Part shown: positions 11,795-24,800 of the stretch, piece by piece
How the letters are laid out: each line of letters opens with the position of its first letter
Position numbering within the stretch: the first letter of the stretch is position 1
Assembly (NCBI GenBank): GCA_001692895.1
Contig: KV748177.1
Span: forward strand, 5,246,130 to 5,310,129
Direction of reading: 5' to 3'
Length of the DNA: 64,000 bases
Origin: Cenococcum geophilum 1.58
Lineage: Eukaryota; Ascomycota; Dothideomycetes; Gloniales; Gloniaceae
Notes under the pieces: model-generated
What the model was told of the DNA's origin: nothing
The model's database searches: none
What the model saw: only the letters and a program-made list of their open reading frames with translations
Made by a program: the position numbers and the translations under genes

Positions 11795-14700
11795 CTAGCA
11801 GTACTTAAAAAATAAAACCACCTGTATACAGCCTCCGTAATTGCTTTAATAAAACCATAGAACACAAAGGAAAATACATAAGAAATCTCCCCAAGGTGCT
11901 GTCTAAGCTGCCTTCCAAACGGTGCCCCAGGCTAGCCGTAAGTTCTGCTTACGGTCCGTAAAATAAACCGTATGGCCTTTTAACGGGCAGTAGACGAGCC
12001 ATAGGTTAGATTTTAAGGGCCGCTAAGGCGCTAGTGCTAAGCAAACCAATAGCAATTTTCCATCCTAGGGATGGAAAATCGTAATTAGTTAATTCAACTA
12101 CCCTATAAAATTCGGCAGGTCACGTAAGTCCACCAACTTCCACTGTAGCTTTCTACCGTTTTCCACCTATACTGTATAACGAGCCGTACGGCCTTCTAAC
12201 GGGCCGTAAATATACCATAGGTGCTCCATTAATCCCGTTCTACCCATTTTATAATTTTTAGGTTAAGCTTATTCGTGTTAATTAGGGTTTTAAGGGCTTA
12301 ACACGGCTTTACCTTAGTTATAGCGTCCGCTGGGTTGTCTCTACTACTAATCTATTTAACCTCTATAATTTTACGTCATTTATAGGCCTAATATAAGCAT
12401 ATTAGGTCGACTATAAGCCTCTTCTCTTATATCGTACCTAGTTTAACTAGGCAGTCGTAAAGGGACTTTAAATTAGTGTATAAAACTAGGGGTAACTGCT
12501 CTAGTTATAGAATCTTCTAGACCGTTAATTTAATTACAGCTGCTATATTAAATCCATAAGCTAGTATATATAGTTTAGAAGCTAGTATACTACGGGTTAC
12601 TTATTTACACTTAATTAAAGACTAGTATAGTATATTTGCGTCCTAATTGCGGTCCGTAAGTACAATTACAAAGCTAATTTATAATAATAGGTCTTTGTTA
12701 TTAGCAAAGGAGGCGTCCGTAAATGCTAGTAAGCTAAGGGAATTTAGGTCTAGTAGTACAAAAGTAAATCCCCTTACTATATTATCAATTTGCCACTAAA
12801 TGCGCTTATTAAGCTGCTTAATATTTTCTTCTTACGGATCTACTACCTAGGCCGCAAAGGATAAGTTATCAGATTTAGGTTGGCAAACTATAGCAATATA
12901 GGCGCCTCTTGCACGCTATACAGCATATTAGTCCTTTATATTTACGGTCTTACAGGTCTCTTCGCGGGAACTAGTAAGGTCCGTAGGCTTTACTATAATA
13001 AGCTTTAGGTTTTAAGCTTAGCGTTCCTAAGTTAGCTTAATTAGGTTGCCCTTTTATATAATTAGGCCTCTATTAAACTTAATTAGATTCTACTTAATTA
13101 ACTACTCTTATAGCTTTACCAAGAACTTGGCCTTTTATAGTTTAGTTTCTTTAACATCTATAAAGGTCTAGTCTACTAGGAATAGGGTATTATCTATTTA
13201 AAGTCTAATAATACCAAGGCCGTTTAATAGGCTGTATAGGAGGCAGGGGTTGTAGGTCAACTATTCCATTTTAAGCTTACTAATATAATGCTAGCGGTAC
13301 GTTTTAAACCAGTAGTTCCTAGCTTCTAGTACTCCATAAAGAGGTTTTACGACCCATAAAATTATTCCTAGTTATAGGTTAAGCTTATAGGGTAGTCGTA
13401 TAAAGATATTCCTACTTAGGTAGGTGTTAGACTATATATAGGCTTATAAAATATCCCGTAAGTATAGGGCTACGGGTTTAGTTTGCTATAGTCCCAGCGC
13501 AAGTGCAAGTATAATTCGTTGGCTGACTTATTAAATTATAGGCGATTACGTAAGGACTAAGTCCTTTCCCTTATTATTATAAGCTTATATAACAAGCCTT
13601 AATTTCTTAAAGGCTTTATTAGTACTAGGGTGCTTAATCTTGTTAATAAAGCATAAGTTAAATATACGGACGCCTTACGGGACGTCTTTCTCTATTATAA
13701 CCGCAAAGACACCCTTTTTAAGTAGTCCGTTAATCTCTTTACGTCATAAGTCCGTAAACGGGGTTTCCTATACTAGAACTAATATATCCGCAGGCGGAGA
13801 TTGCCTTATAGATATTCCTACGGAGGTCAGGTAATTTTTTATTACGGTGTTCTTAGTTATAGGGTGCTTTTAGGGGCGTCCTTAACCACGCTTTATAGTA
13901 AGTTTAGTAGGTTTAGTGGGTTTCTAGGGGACTTCTAGGGTAGGCAAGGGTGCTTCCAGTTTATTTTAATTCGGCGGGTGCTTCCGGTTCGTCTAGTTCG
14001 ACAGGTGCTTCCAGTTCGTCTAGTTTAACGTTATGGGTATTTTCGGGCCGAAAGTAGGGTTTTACGGACGTACTTCTAAAGCTAGTTAGCCCACTAGGAA
14101 GCTATACGCAGCACGTCTCGTTTTCTACGGCTAGTAGATAATAAGGTCTATTCTAACTGCCGCTTTTACACTATATAAGGACTTTAGAGTTAAGCGGGAG
14201 GTTGTATACTAGGGTTATGTTAAGTCCGTTACGGTAGTATAGGGCGTTATTAATAGCTTACTTGGCCTATAGCTTAACTATTTTAGTTATTGCCTTCCGT
14301 ATTATAGCTACTCGTTCCGTAATAGACGGGGCAGAAGGGCCTAGGTTGCTTATCCTTAGGTAGGCTCCGTAAACTAAAAGGGTAGGTACTAGTCCGTTAG
14401 GGCTAGTGGTGTCGTTAACAGCTTTTACGGCCATCTGTAAAGCTAGTTCCTTTTAAATGTCCTTACACTCATCCGTAATAATCTGGTAAGCTCTCTATAA
14501 GGCTAGGTAAGCTTACTTAACAAGCCCAATAGACTAGTACGCCTTAACTAGAACAGCTTTTATTAATATAGCTATAGCCGTAGCATACTACTAGAATTTC
14601 TTGCTAATAAAGTTCCTACCGGCGTTATAGGTGATATACTATGGAGGTTCGACGTATATATCAATCCAGCAGGTCCGTAAAATATCCCAAGTATATTTTA

Positions 14701-17686
14701 CGGATATATTTTATAACCAACGGGCGGCTTAATAGCGGGTTGCCTTGTCAATTATATATAATACTAAACTACCGTTAATGTATATAATGTCCACGTACAC
14801 TAAGTAGTTAAAGTTAAGGTCCTTATAAAGGGTAAACTTAAATTGGCCTAGGGAACGTCCGTATTTCTAGCAGAAGGAGCAGTATTTAGTTAGGTAGTTA
14901 ATTGCCTTCCTATTAACGTCGTTATGTCCAGAGCGTTTAAGGACTCTATACAGCTTTTCGGCTAACGGGTAGCCGAAACGGCGGTATAGGCGGTAGATCT
15001 TAGTACTAGTAAGGTAGCATAGGTTATAGTTAAAAGATTCCTAAATATAGGTCTATAAAGTCTCTCCCTATATAAGGAACGGGTGTCCAAATCGTTATAT
15101 AATTAGTAGGGTAATATACTTACTTTCTAGGGCAGTTGCGGGGCTAATTAGGGTGTCCGTAACATTATTATAGTACACCTATAACCTATTTATATCCGCA
15201 AGGCAGAGTAAGAAAGGGGTGTCTACTTTTACTATATGGAAGTTAACTAGGCTAATTGGGGTCTTAACTACAACTAATCTAATTAATACAGTTAAGCTAA
15301 TGCCGAATTAGACGTTTAAGGCCCTAATTTGCGTAATATCAATGTCCGTATTATTATTTACGGTAGTCCTATATACGAGGTATTGTCCATAGCCTACGGT
15401 AGACTTCTTAGAGGCACCTATGTCGATTATAACACCGTAGAATTCCTTAGGGGTATAGCGTTCTATAGTAATATATGCAAATAGGTCCTGCTCGTAATCT
15501 ATAATATCTATAACGGGGGTACTTACGGAATGGTTTTTGGGCGTAACTAAGTGTATAAAGGAATGGTCGGCTAATATAGTCGTAATATTAAAGGCTTAGC
15601 TGTCCATAAAAGGTCTAAAAGTGGTTAGGAATATCTCTAAGGTCTCTTATTCCTAAGCGTCTAAGTTAAAGTCAATTATAAGGGCTTCTATTAACTTATT
15701 AGGGGGCTCTTCTACTTCCTCTCCTTTATATTCCAAAATGAACTAGTTAATATAGCTATTAAGTCTCTTCCTAGACTTATTATATTCTTTCTAGGTATAC
15801 CTTATAGACCAACATCCTTCCTTACCGCATATAAAGCACTTCTGGCTAGTTTATCTGCGGGGGTATATTTTTATACCGGGGTTGCTATGGGGGTTACGGG
15901 TAGGACTTAGTTGGTACGGGTGCTGCTAGCGGTAGCGGCGGTCCGTAAAGTAGACGTCTAAGTCTATTTGCGGATATTAAATATCCGTAATAAAGGCTTA
16001 AGTGCTGCCTAGTGGGTTTAAGACTTTATACGTTACAATAGAGGAGCGTAGGTTATTAATAAGGCCAGCTAAGGTATCTATAGGCTTATAGTAGGCGTAC
16101 TTATAGGGCTCTACTTCCTAGTAGGCTGTAATAAGTTTATTATATAGGAAGTCATCTGTTTAAAGCTTAGTGTTAAGGCCATACTATAGGTGCCAAAGGT
16201 CTTTAATAAGAATTTACAGGTACTCTATAGTCAATTTTTTAGTGTTCTTATCAATTACGGTCTATAGCTTAGTCGCATTCTATTGGGTAAAAATATCACG
16301 CTTATATTCCGGTCCTTTAAAGTAGTTACGCGTAGCTTTATATAGCTTATTAAAGGGAACACTAAGGGGGTTACTCTTAAGATTAGTATGGTAGTAATTA
16401 AGTACTAGGCCGCGCAGTATAGTAGAGTAGGCTTAGCTGAATTTCTATTTAGGAATATCAGCCTTCCAATAGAGGTCCGTAAAGATAGTAAGTTTAAAGT
16501 TAAAGTTATCGTTTTCACTGCTATACTTAGATTCGTCGGTATAGAGCTTAGCTAGGTTAGCTAGCTCCTTACCATAGGTCTTTACTTAGGTAGGTTGCGG
16601 ATCTATAACTTACGGATCTATAGCTTGCGGATATATAGTTTATGGATCTATAACTTAAATAACGGGGGTAATTTGGTCTATATTTTAGTTTACAGGGGTA
16701 TTATAGTCCGTAACTTAGGTTACGGGGGTATTATGGTCCGTAACTTAAGTATTAGGTATACTTTAGCTAGTAAGATTAATTCTAATGCCACTTAGGTTTA
16801 TGGAACGAATTCGGTCAAATAGGTTAGCTATAAGGCTAAAGATTCTGTTAAGTTTAAAGGAGGCAAAGAGGTTACTAGTTTTAATATAATTTAAGATCTG
16901 CTCTTTAGTCTATTTCGTTTGGTCCTCCTTATATAGTATATCGTATAGAGACCGTGTAACAGTAACTTGTTTATCCCTTTTAACCTATACACCTTAGTGA
17001 CATAAAAGGGTTCGTAGGTTATAGATAGCAGTAGGGTTGCAAGCCTTAAAAATAGCTTCCGTAAAGTCCGCAAAGTCTTCCTTATATTGCTCCTATAGGT
17101 TATTATTTATAAGCTTAAAGTATCTATATTTAAGGATTTTAAAGCTAATATAGTCGTTAACGTTATTTATAGACGTAATATCGACGCCTTATCTCCACTT
17201 TTTTTAACCTTCGCTAACTTACTTGCTAATGTCTGCCATACTATATAGTACGTAGTAGGTGGTAGAGGTCTTATAGGGTCCGTAAAGGCGGTTAGCGGGT
17301 CCATAGTGGTTTATAAAAGGGTAAAAGGTCTCCGTAACGGTCCGTAAAGGTAATTAACGGGTCTATAACGGTTTGCAGAAGGGTAGGGGGTCTCCGTAAG
17401 GGGTCTAAAAAGACATCAGAGGTGTTAAAAGAGGGTGTAGTAGGAATAGGGGTTTGAGGTTCAAAGAGGTTAAGGGTAGGGGTTCTGTATAGGTCTGTAT
17501 TTGCGTCTATAACTTCTAGTAACCGTACTAAGACTTAACTAAGTATACAGGGTTGGTGATAGTCCGTAATCCCCGACTTTTAACCTTCTAGTAGGTCGTA
17601 CTAGGAGTCTAAACGGGTGGTCGCTATTAAGTATCGCTCGGGGGAGGTATCAAGTAATTGCTGATCTATGCGCGCTCACTAATCAG

Positions 17687-17954
17687 TATTTGTACTAACT
17701 TAATAGCATAAGTAAGTCGTATCCACGGGCACGAAATACATGTAGTATTATATACTTATTTAGATGGTGACTGTCGATTATATAAAGCAGACTACGTGGT
17801 CTATATACTGATGCACCTCCCCCCTGATTAGTTAGTGCTTTATAAGTACACCAGACGCGTAAGCGAGTGGTTGGTGCACTGAACGCGTAAACGTGTACCT
17901 GGTGTACCGAACGCGTAAGCACGCGTTTAGTACAACAGGTGCTGTAATTATACA
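17687..17954 (-). repeat. Copia-1 LTR (right)
   Basis: This is the partner of 11527-11794. It retains more G and C at several CpG/CpA sites in the ACGCGT cluster than the left copy. GATAT follows directly and matches the left flank. Confidence 0.9.
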
Positions 17955-17959
17955 GATAT

Positions 17960-18990
17960 ATATATATTACATCTAGAATAAATCCACATTATAGTAAAAT
18001 GGACAGCAATATATTCTTTACAATTATAAAGAATATAAACGCCGTTAAATACTCCCATTTTCGAGTAAATAATCTTAGGCGTTAATTAAGCCTTTTAGCT
18101 GCTATTTTAATATTAGTATATCTTATATATCCGTAATATAGTATTATAATAATAATTATAGTGGACAAAGAATTAATGTTTTTAATTTTAAAGCGTGGAA
18201 GGCGTATTATTAGCATGGGATTTCATATACATCGCAAACTATATCTATCGCCGAAAGAATGGCTCTGGCAAAGAAGCGTAAATATATGGATTTATTATGG
18301 CTTTAATATAGATATATCGCTAATATAATCTGCCATAGTTCTATAAGTTTTAAAAGAGCTAGAAAAATCAAGAAAACAGGCCCGTACTAGCAAAGGAAAA
18401 GCTAATGCTATATTTATAAGTATTAAAGAGGATAAAGATTTTAATTTTAATAATATTATATTAGATATATCATCTTCCAGAACTAGTATACGCCCATAGT
18501 CGCAATTATAAAGTTTGCGAGGCGTACGATTAAAATCTCGCTTATAATCTCTTGCCTCTATTCGCTCCGGTATATTATATTCTAGATCTTACTAAATTCT
18601 ATAAAGCTAATATTTTTTAGTATCCTCTATTATAACATTAAATGATAGGCAGGTTTCGCTCTCTTCTAGGCCTATTTTACTATTAGGTAGGATTATCTAG
18701 ATATATCCTTAATATATCTAGCTTATAAGCTAACTATATCTAGGACATAAGAGTAGCTTATAGTCCTTACTTCGTATAACTATTACTTAACAAGCTTAAT
18801 TCTTATAATAGTTAACGCTATAGTAATCCCAATTAAATATTCGTAAGCAAGAAGCCCGGGTTCTACGTATAGAAGCTAAAGTAAAAGTAATTAAACTATA
18901 AAATTGGAAGATGGAATTAGAGCTTAGAAAATTAGAATAAGAACTTAGTTAATATAAATTTTTATATTTATAAGCATAAAGGGCAAAGGT
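17960..18990 (+). pseudogene. Plus-strand gene remnant of the Mutator-like element, right arm (C-terminal)
   Basis: This is the continuation of the host element beyond Copia-1. Readable segments are FNFKAWKAYY near 18185-18215, KSRKQARTSKGKANAIFISI near 18366-18425, and a charged helix ARVLRIEAKVKVIKL near 18858-18902. These are typical of the basic, coiled-coil C-terminal tail of fungal DNA transposases. The FKAWKAYY stretch also recalls pogo/CENP-B-type transposases, so the class assigned from this arm alone is uncertain. Glu/Gln codons are frequently stops. It converges on the minus-strand gene that begins near 19030. Confidence 0.4.
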
Positions 18991-19029
18991 TATATTAAGG
19001 TAATTACCTAGATAGAGTAATATTATAAT

Positions 19030-21110
19030 ATCCGAAAGAAAGCCTAACCCAAATTCTCCACGCTATACCTATGCTCCGCGTAATGTTCTATAGCCCACGT
19101 ATAATACTTTATAGTATCTATAATATAACTAGGATATAACCAGCATGTATCTGAGATATATAAACGCCTTAACCTATTTAACCTATATAGCGTAGTCCTC
19201 CTTAGCATTAAACAACTCCCCATTATTAAAGTCATCTGTAACCTCTGGTAGCGTTATATTAGGTAAAACAAAGTTCTATTTATAATTAGATTATAGATAT
19301 ATTAGTAATATAATTAAAAACTATAAGCATACCTTATTAAACTAGATACACGTACCCCAGTTAAATAAGCATGCTATTTGCGTTAGATCTAAGATATAAC
19401 AGAAATATAACTAATAAACTTACTCTTACCACTGGTCCTATATAAAGAATATTTCTAATTCTTAGGCTTGCTAATAACCTTAAATATCGCGACGCGATTA
19501 GGCTATATTAAAGTTAGATTATGGTTATATAGTAATTATAACTGCCTAAACTTACCTTGCCCTTAGAGGTCAATAGAATTCTAAAACGGAATATAATATA
19601 TATCTACTTAACTAGCTCCTCTATATAATCCGGTTAGATCTATAATATAATAAGATTATAAATAATAACATACCTAGATCTACTGAAGTTACTTTACGTT
19701 TTTTATAACCTTTAGCTATTAAGGGTATATTTTTAGTTAGGGGGGCTAAAATATATTAGTAATATATCCTAGATAGAAGAATATTAGTTTAAACCATTAT
19801 AATATATTCCAGCCTTTCTTACTACTTTACTAATAGGGCATATAACCTGCAGTTCCTTCTTCGTATAAATAGCTCTATAAAGTATTTTCTAAACCGCTAA
19901 GATAAGTTAGATTTAGGATATAATATAGATATATAGATAAACATACTATCTAAATTATCCAATTCCAGTTCTTTTTAACCTCCAGGCTTTATACTCCTAA
20001 TTATATAGCCTCTACCTTTCTTTATTTTAAGGTTAGAAGGAGGTTATAACGTAGACATATCTAGGATTTTACTAGAAAATACAACTTAATATGCTTAATT
20101 AATCCTCCACAACCATTTGCGAATTTTTTTTCCTAAGCGCAAACAGTATACTTGGCATTTAGATCCTATTATAGTTAAATCTAGGATATAACAAAGATAT
20201 ATAGCACTTATAACTTACAGTCTTCCTAATAGCATAATCCCATTTATAGAAAATCTCCTCTAGCAGAATATAGACGAGGAAATGTTCGCCGCGGGGCTAT
20301 ATTTAGGTTACATCTTAGATATAAGCTAGATATATACTAGATATTACCTTAATATAAAAGAACGGAATCCACTCTAGGCGCTTATTAAGTCTAAGGTACT
20401 ATGCCTTAGTATATTAAGCGGGGGCACCAGAAATGCGCCTCTTTATAGTATTTAGCTAAAGAGCAGCATTATAAGTGCCAGAACCCTCGCCCTTACTACT
20501 ATCTAAGTCTGGATTAAAATATAGCCTAAAAGCTGCTACTATATTCGCCGGAGTGCCATATATAGCTATTATAGTGGCGTCCGGATCTTATATAGAGTCG
20601 CTAGGGCTACTAAGGACTTTGTTAATAATCTATTAAGGTTAGATTATAGATATAACGTGGTTTTGTCTAAAATATAACTTATATCTTTTATAACCTCTAT
20701 CCTAGTAAAAGCATTTACCTTCCCATTTTATAAAAAATTCTCGGTCTATATCCTAATTAGATCCTTCTTATAACTACTAAAAGTTACTTTACCTCATTAC
20801 AAAATTGCGTATTTAGACTATTAAGTAGTGTCTATTTTATATTAGATTATAGATATAAACTAAATATATACCTGCGCTGCTTATATAGGAGTTATCGCAG
20901 TCGTTCTCTAGAGGCTAAAAGGGATTCGGCGGCAACTAATATAGTTAGGTTAGATCATAATAATAATAGGGATAGAATATTAATAAATACCTCTCCTACT
21001 CTAGATTGCTGGTTCTCTAGGCTCTATAGCTATATTAGATCCTTAATAAAACCTTAATATAACCTTAACATAACCTCCCAAAACTTACCTCATCCATATC
21101 ATTACTGAGC
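19030..21110 (-). pseudogene. Intron-dense gene inside the Mutator-like element, unknown function
   Basis: I do not recognise the product. At least ten GT-AG introns can be placed on the minus strand: 21024-21088, 20832-20871, 20753-20792, 20640-20718, 20297-20347, 20166-20218, 19621-19673, 19503-19555, 19374-19429 and 19276-19332. The longest exon (20348-20639) reads TPANIVAAFRLYFNPDLDSS, then KGEGSGTYNAAL and LNTIKRRISGAPA, continuing past the next intron as APRGEHFLVYILLEEIFYKW. The stops seen are ones expected from CAG/CAA decay. Eight introns share a 3' block close to TTATATC-TAGATCTAAC. The gene converges on the transposase-like remnant. It may be an accessory gene of the element or a captured host gene; neither can be decided here. 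Confidence 0.6.
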
Positions 21111-21354
21111 TCTTTCAAAATCGTATTGGATGGTAGGAAGTATTTAATTAAAGCTTGCAAACGGCTGTAATGACGTTATAATCGAAATATAATTGCGTTA
21201 TTAACTCTAAACGTAATGTAATAAGAATTCAATTGTGTACCAAGTGAAGCTGTATCGGAGTCAAAATATCAACACTAGCCGAGGTTTTAGTGCCTTGGCG
21301 GGCACTAACGGAGCTTTTAGCAACACTGGCCGAGCTATATGCTCGAATTAATGG

Positions 21355-21491
21355 GTTAAGGGATAGCTATCTATTAAATTCTACTAAATTCTACTAGGTT
21401 CTACCGTTTTCTGCTAATATTGTAATACTCTAAATATTTAGAAACTTTAACTATTAGTTAAAGTTATCTAATTAATTGGATCCTTACTAAA
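21355..21491. other. Short older remnant carrying the TTTAACCGCCGGTTAAA-type module
   Basis: This lies between the Mutator-like element and Gypsy-1. After the Gypsy-1 target site it would continue at 35312. It holds a degraded copy (21441-21491) of a palindrome-headed module also found at 35821-35876 and 48963-49015. No coding signal is visible. Confidence 0.5.
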
Positions 21492-21894
21492 TGTTACGGA
21501 CGCTTTAAGTACGATATTACGACTACTTGGAGAAGAGTTAAAAGAAGCTAGTTAGTTAATTAAAGTACGGTCTAGGATAGAGCCAATAGAGCTATATAAC
21601 GAGGAATGGTAACTAAGGTCACGTGACGTAATCTATATAATCCGTAATAGAGTAAATAGAGTATATATATTATGTATAAGAAGGATTTTATAGGAGTACG
21701 GTTGTATATTTAAGGACCCTTAGTCCCTACCTAGATAGTTCCTTCCTTATAGTAATTCTTAAAATATAATTAAAGTTAATCTATTAGGCAACTACTCCAC
21801 CAGTTATTATTATGTTGTTAACTTAATTTGTATTACCTATATACCTAGCCTATTAACGAGCCTATTGTGGTTCTTACTATAAGGTTCCGTTACA
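21492..21894 (+). repeat. Gypsy-1 LTR (5')
   Basis: 403 bp, beginning TGTTACGGACG and ending CCGTTACA. It matches 34889-35311 along its length, with differences mostly transitions. Confidence 0.88.
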
Positions 21895-24800
21895 CAATTA
21901 CTACTTAGTTACGGTATTAAATATAGAAGTTAAATAACATGCCACTAAAAGCAGCCACTATAACGCTATTAACGGCGGTAACTACTTTAAGGTTAGGTAA
22001 TACCAGTATAGTAGATACTAACTTATAGCAACCTATAACGGTTGGATAGTTATAAGAAATAGTTAACCAGTTAATAATAAATAATGCGGCGCTAAAAGAA
22101 AGGGTTAATAGAATAGGAGCAGTAAAGATTAAGTTACTATTAATTAAAAGGTACTTAGGAGAAAAATTAAAGCTGAAAGGATTCCTTATATAAATATACT
22201 TTAAAGTTAATTGAATAGCCTATGCAGGACTATTTCTATTAGGAAGAGCACTTAAATAGTTTAAACCTTACCTTACGGAAATATAAGTAAATGGAATAAC
22301 AACTACTAATTAGGAGGTGCGGTTTATATTCTTAAGCTAGAAAGGGTTTATAGAGTAACTTATATAAATATTTAGAGACCTAAAGGTAGCAACTATGGCG
22401 AAAAGAAAACTCTAGAATATTACGTAATAAACTTTAGCAATTAAGTATATAACGTAATTCTAGACGCTAGCGATATAAGTTAAGTAGAATAATAGGGCGC
22501 TTATAGTACAGTATAAGTAGGGACTTAAGGCTAAAGTCTAGGACGTAATTATTCTAATAGAAGATGCGGATACCCTACGGGAATTAATAGATTAAGCGAT
22601 TAAGATTAATAATTGGATCTACCAAAGAGAATAGACTAAGAAAGGTTAGGATAGAGTTTTATAGTTATATAAGGCGCAGAGTACGCAACAACTAAAGCTA
22701 AGTTAGAAAATATAGTATAGCGTAGAGCTAATAGACCTAAGTAGTACTAAAAAAGCCTATAAGAGATAGAGTAAGAAACTATAGAAACCTAGAGGTTAAG
22801 GATTTAGTAATTATAGGACTAAGAAGCAGAGGCTAAACTAGGGATCTTAATAGCAGAAGATATTTAGGCAGACTTTATAGCAAAGTTAGTAGTTTAGAAA
22901 TAGAGCTTATATAAATTATAGGAAATAGGGTTACTTTGTAAGGGATTATAAAGATAGTTAAAATTACTATATAATAAAGGGAACTAAACTAATAGCAGAA
23001 GATATACACGTATAGAGGGATAATAGTATACTACAAGAAATAAAAGAATGTTTAATTAGAAGTTTTGCGTTTTGTTATAACAACGCATACTAAATTTATA
23101 AAGATGCTAAGTATAGCGTAAGCTATTGGCTATAGGAGCTAAAATCCTTAGAATATAAGGGAACTAATAAACTATTATACAGATCGGACATTAAGGACGA
23201 TAAGTTTAATATAGGTAAAACATTTACAGACAATAAGGTAATAAAGGCAGCTTACTAGAAGCGTGTAAACCTTAAAGAAGTTATATTAGAAGTAGAGACT
23301 AAGACCGCTATAAAGCAAGGTTTAGTAACGGGAATTATAACACTATTAGATACGGCATCTATTACTTTATAAGACGGAAGAAGTAATATCTAAAAGGAAT
23401 TAAGCAAGTAGACAACTACTAGTGCTAGCTTACCACTTAATAAAGGCAAAAGGCTAAAGGCTTAAGATTCTTAAAATAAGATAAGAGATAACTAAGATTC
23501 TTAAGACAAGATAAGGTAAGCTTAAGGACCTATAATAAACAGAAACCGATAAAGTAGAGTAGTAGCTTAGTTTAAAGATATATAAATAAGCTTAAGATAG
23601 AGTTTCCTATAGGTATAAGATTCTTAAAATAAGATAAGTAAGATTTGAGACTCTTAAGGCGAGATAAGAACACCTAAGCCTAGTTAGACTAAGGCAGGAG
23701 CTAAGCTTAAGTTAAAAGCAAGCTTAAAATTAAAGAATTTAAGGGACTAAGAATTCGGAGAATAAATAAGGACACCTATAAGTAAGAGGCGAGGAGCTTC
23801 TTTATAAATTAGAGAATCTGTAATATAAATAGCAGTTAGACTAGGAGACAGATATATAGACCCAGAGGATTTACTAAAAAAACGCAGTGTTTGGCCTAAA
23901 GATTAGAAAGTTAATACCAAGATTAAGAAGTAAGAAGACTTTAGAGATCTACTTATAAGATATAAAAAGAAAGAAACTATAGAGGAATTTAGAGCAAGAA
24001 TTACCTTATAGCGAGATTAGAAACCAAATAAGAGATCTAGTACGTTAGGTTATATAAGAGATAGAGTACCGGTATAAAGAATTACTAATAGGCCTAAAGT
24101 AGGCATATTAAAAGCTAAGTAGCTTACCGAATTAGAAAATAAAGAGGATTTAGGGATTTTAACTAGGTTTAAGGAACGATATATAAAGGGCTGTTATAAT
24201 ATAGTAATAAAAAGATACTTCCTTATAAACAAGCTGTATATACTCTAGTAGCTATACTAAAAGTAGTATAGGTAAAGGCGCAATAATAAGTAAAAAGATT
24301 TCTATATATAGTTAGATAAAAAAAGTTATCTAAAACCACCTAATTACGGAAAAGGCTATAAGTTATATTAAAGGAGCCTTAATTATAACGTTAAAAGATC
24401 TAGAGGAGTAATTAGAGGACTAAAGAAGTGAGAGGTAAATCTTAGTACCTGTAAATAAAGTCGTAACGCTTAGATTAATATAAGAAAGGTTTAAACTTAA
24501 GGATAAAGATAAGCTAAGAGTTAACCTAAGACACTAAGCATACTATATATTAGTATAGATTGTATATATAGATAATACGTATAATATATATAGAGCACCC
24601 AAAAATAAGAACTAGAAGTACTTAGTAAGGATATATTAGGTACCAGATAAGGCAAAATATTAAAACGCTAGGTATATATATAGTTAGTACTTAACGGAAG
24701 TTTAAGAATAAGGGGACTTAATACTTTAGCTAGGAAGATTCCTTATAGAAGAATACCTAGACGGATAATAGTAGTGGGAATGCCTAGAGAATATATGTCT

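Larger units (their letters stand above)
11527..17954 (-). mobile_element. Copia-1: Ty1/Copia LTR retrotransposon fossil
   Basis: Two 268-bp LTRs (11527-11794 and 17687-17954) bound it, with a perfect 5-bp target duplication GATAT (11522-11526 and 17955-17959). Coding remnants run on the minus strand in Copia order: gag with a zinc-knuckle-like segment near 15815-15850, integrase about 14100-15500, and reverse transcriptase/RNase H about 12300-13600. The reverse transcriptase shows the Gln-x-Asp-Asp-type box known from one fungal Copia lineage, near 13165-13185. The LTRs differ at about 23 positions by eye, all transitions. The element has many breaks and is an old copy. It inserted into the Mutator-like element. 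Confidence 0.9.
8604..21343 (+). mobile_element. Mutator-like DNA transposon, about 6.3 kb, split by Copia-1
   Basis: The ends are imperfect inverted repeats of roughly 40 bp. The left end (8604-8650) contains TCGGagAGTGTaGC and AAAGCTCCG. The reverse complement of the right end contains TCGGccAGTGTtGC and AAAGCTCCG at the same spacing. Identical 11-bp repeats (CGAATTAATGG) flank it. A target duplication of 9-11 bp plus long inverted ends is the Mutator/MULE pattern; hAT elements make 8 bp. Removing Copia-1 and one copy of its 5-bp duplication leaves 6307 bp. Inside are a plus-strand gene remnant covering both arms and a convergent multi-intron gene on the minus strand near the right end. It is heavily RIP-like and not mobile. 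The superfamily is moderately sure; the boundaries are well supported. Confidence 0.7.

Noticed and set aside
17695-17922. Minus-strand open frame of 75 codons
   Set aside because: It lies entirely inside a Copia-1 LTR and has no matching frame in the partner LTR.
8604-21343. A Starship-type giant element or a metabolic cluster
   Set aside because: No tyrosine-recombinase captain gene or cargo genes are visible. The ends, target duplication and size without Copia-1 fit a Mutator-like element.
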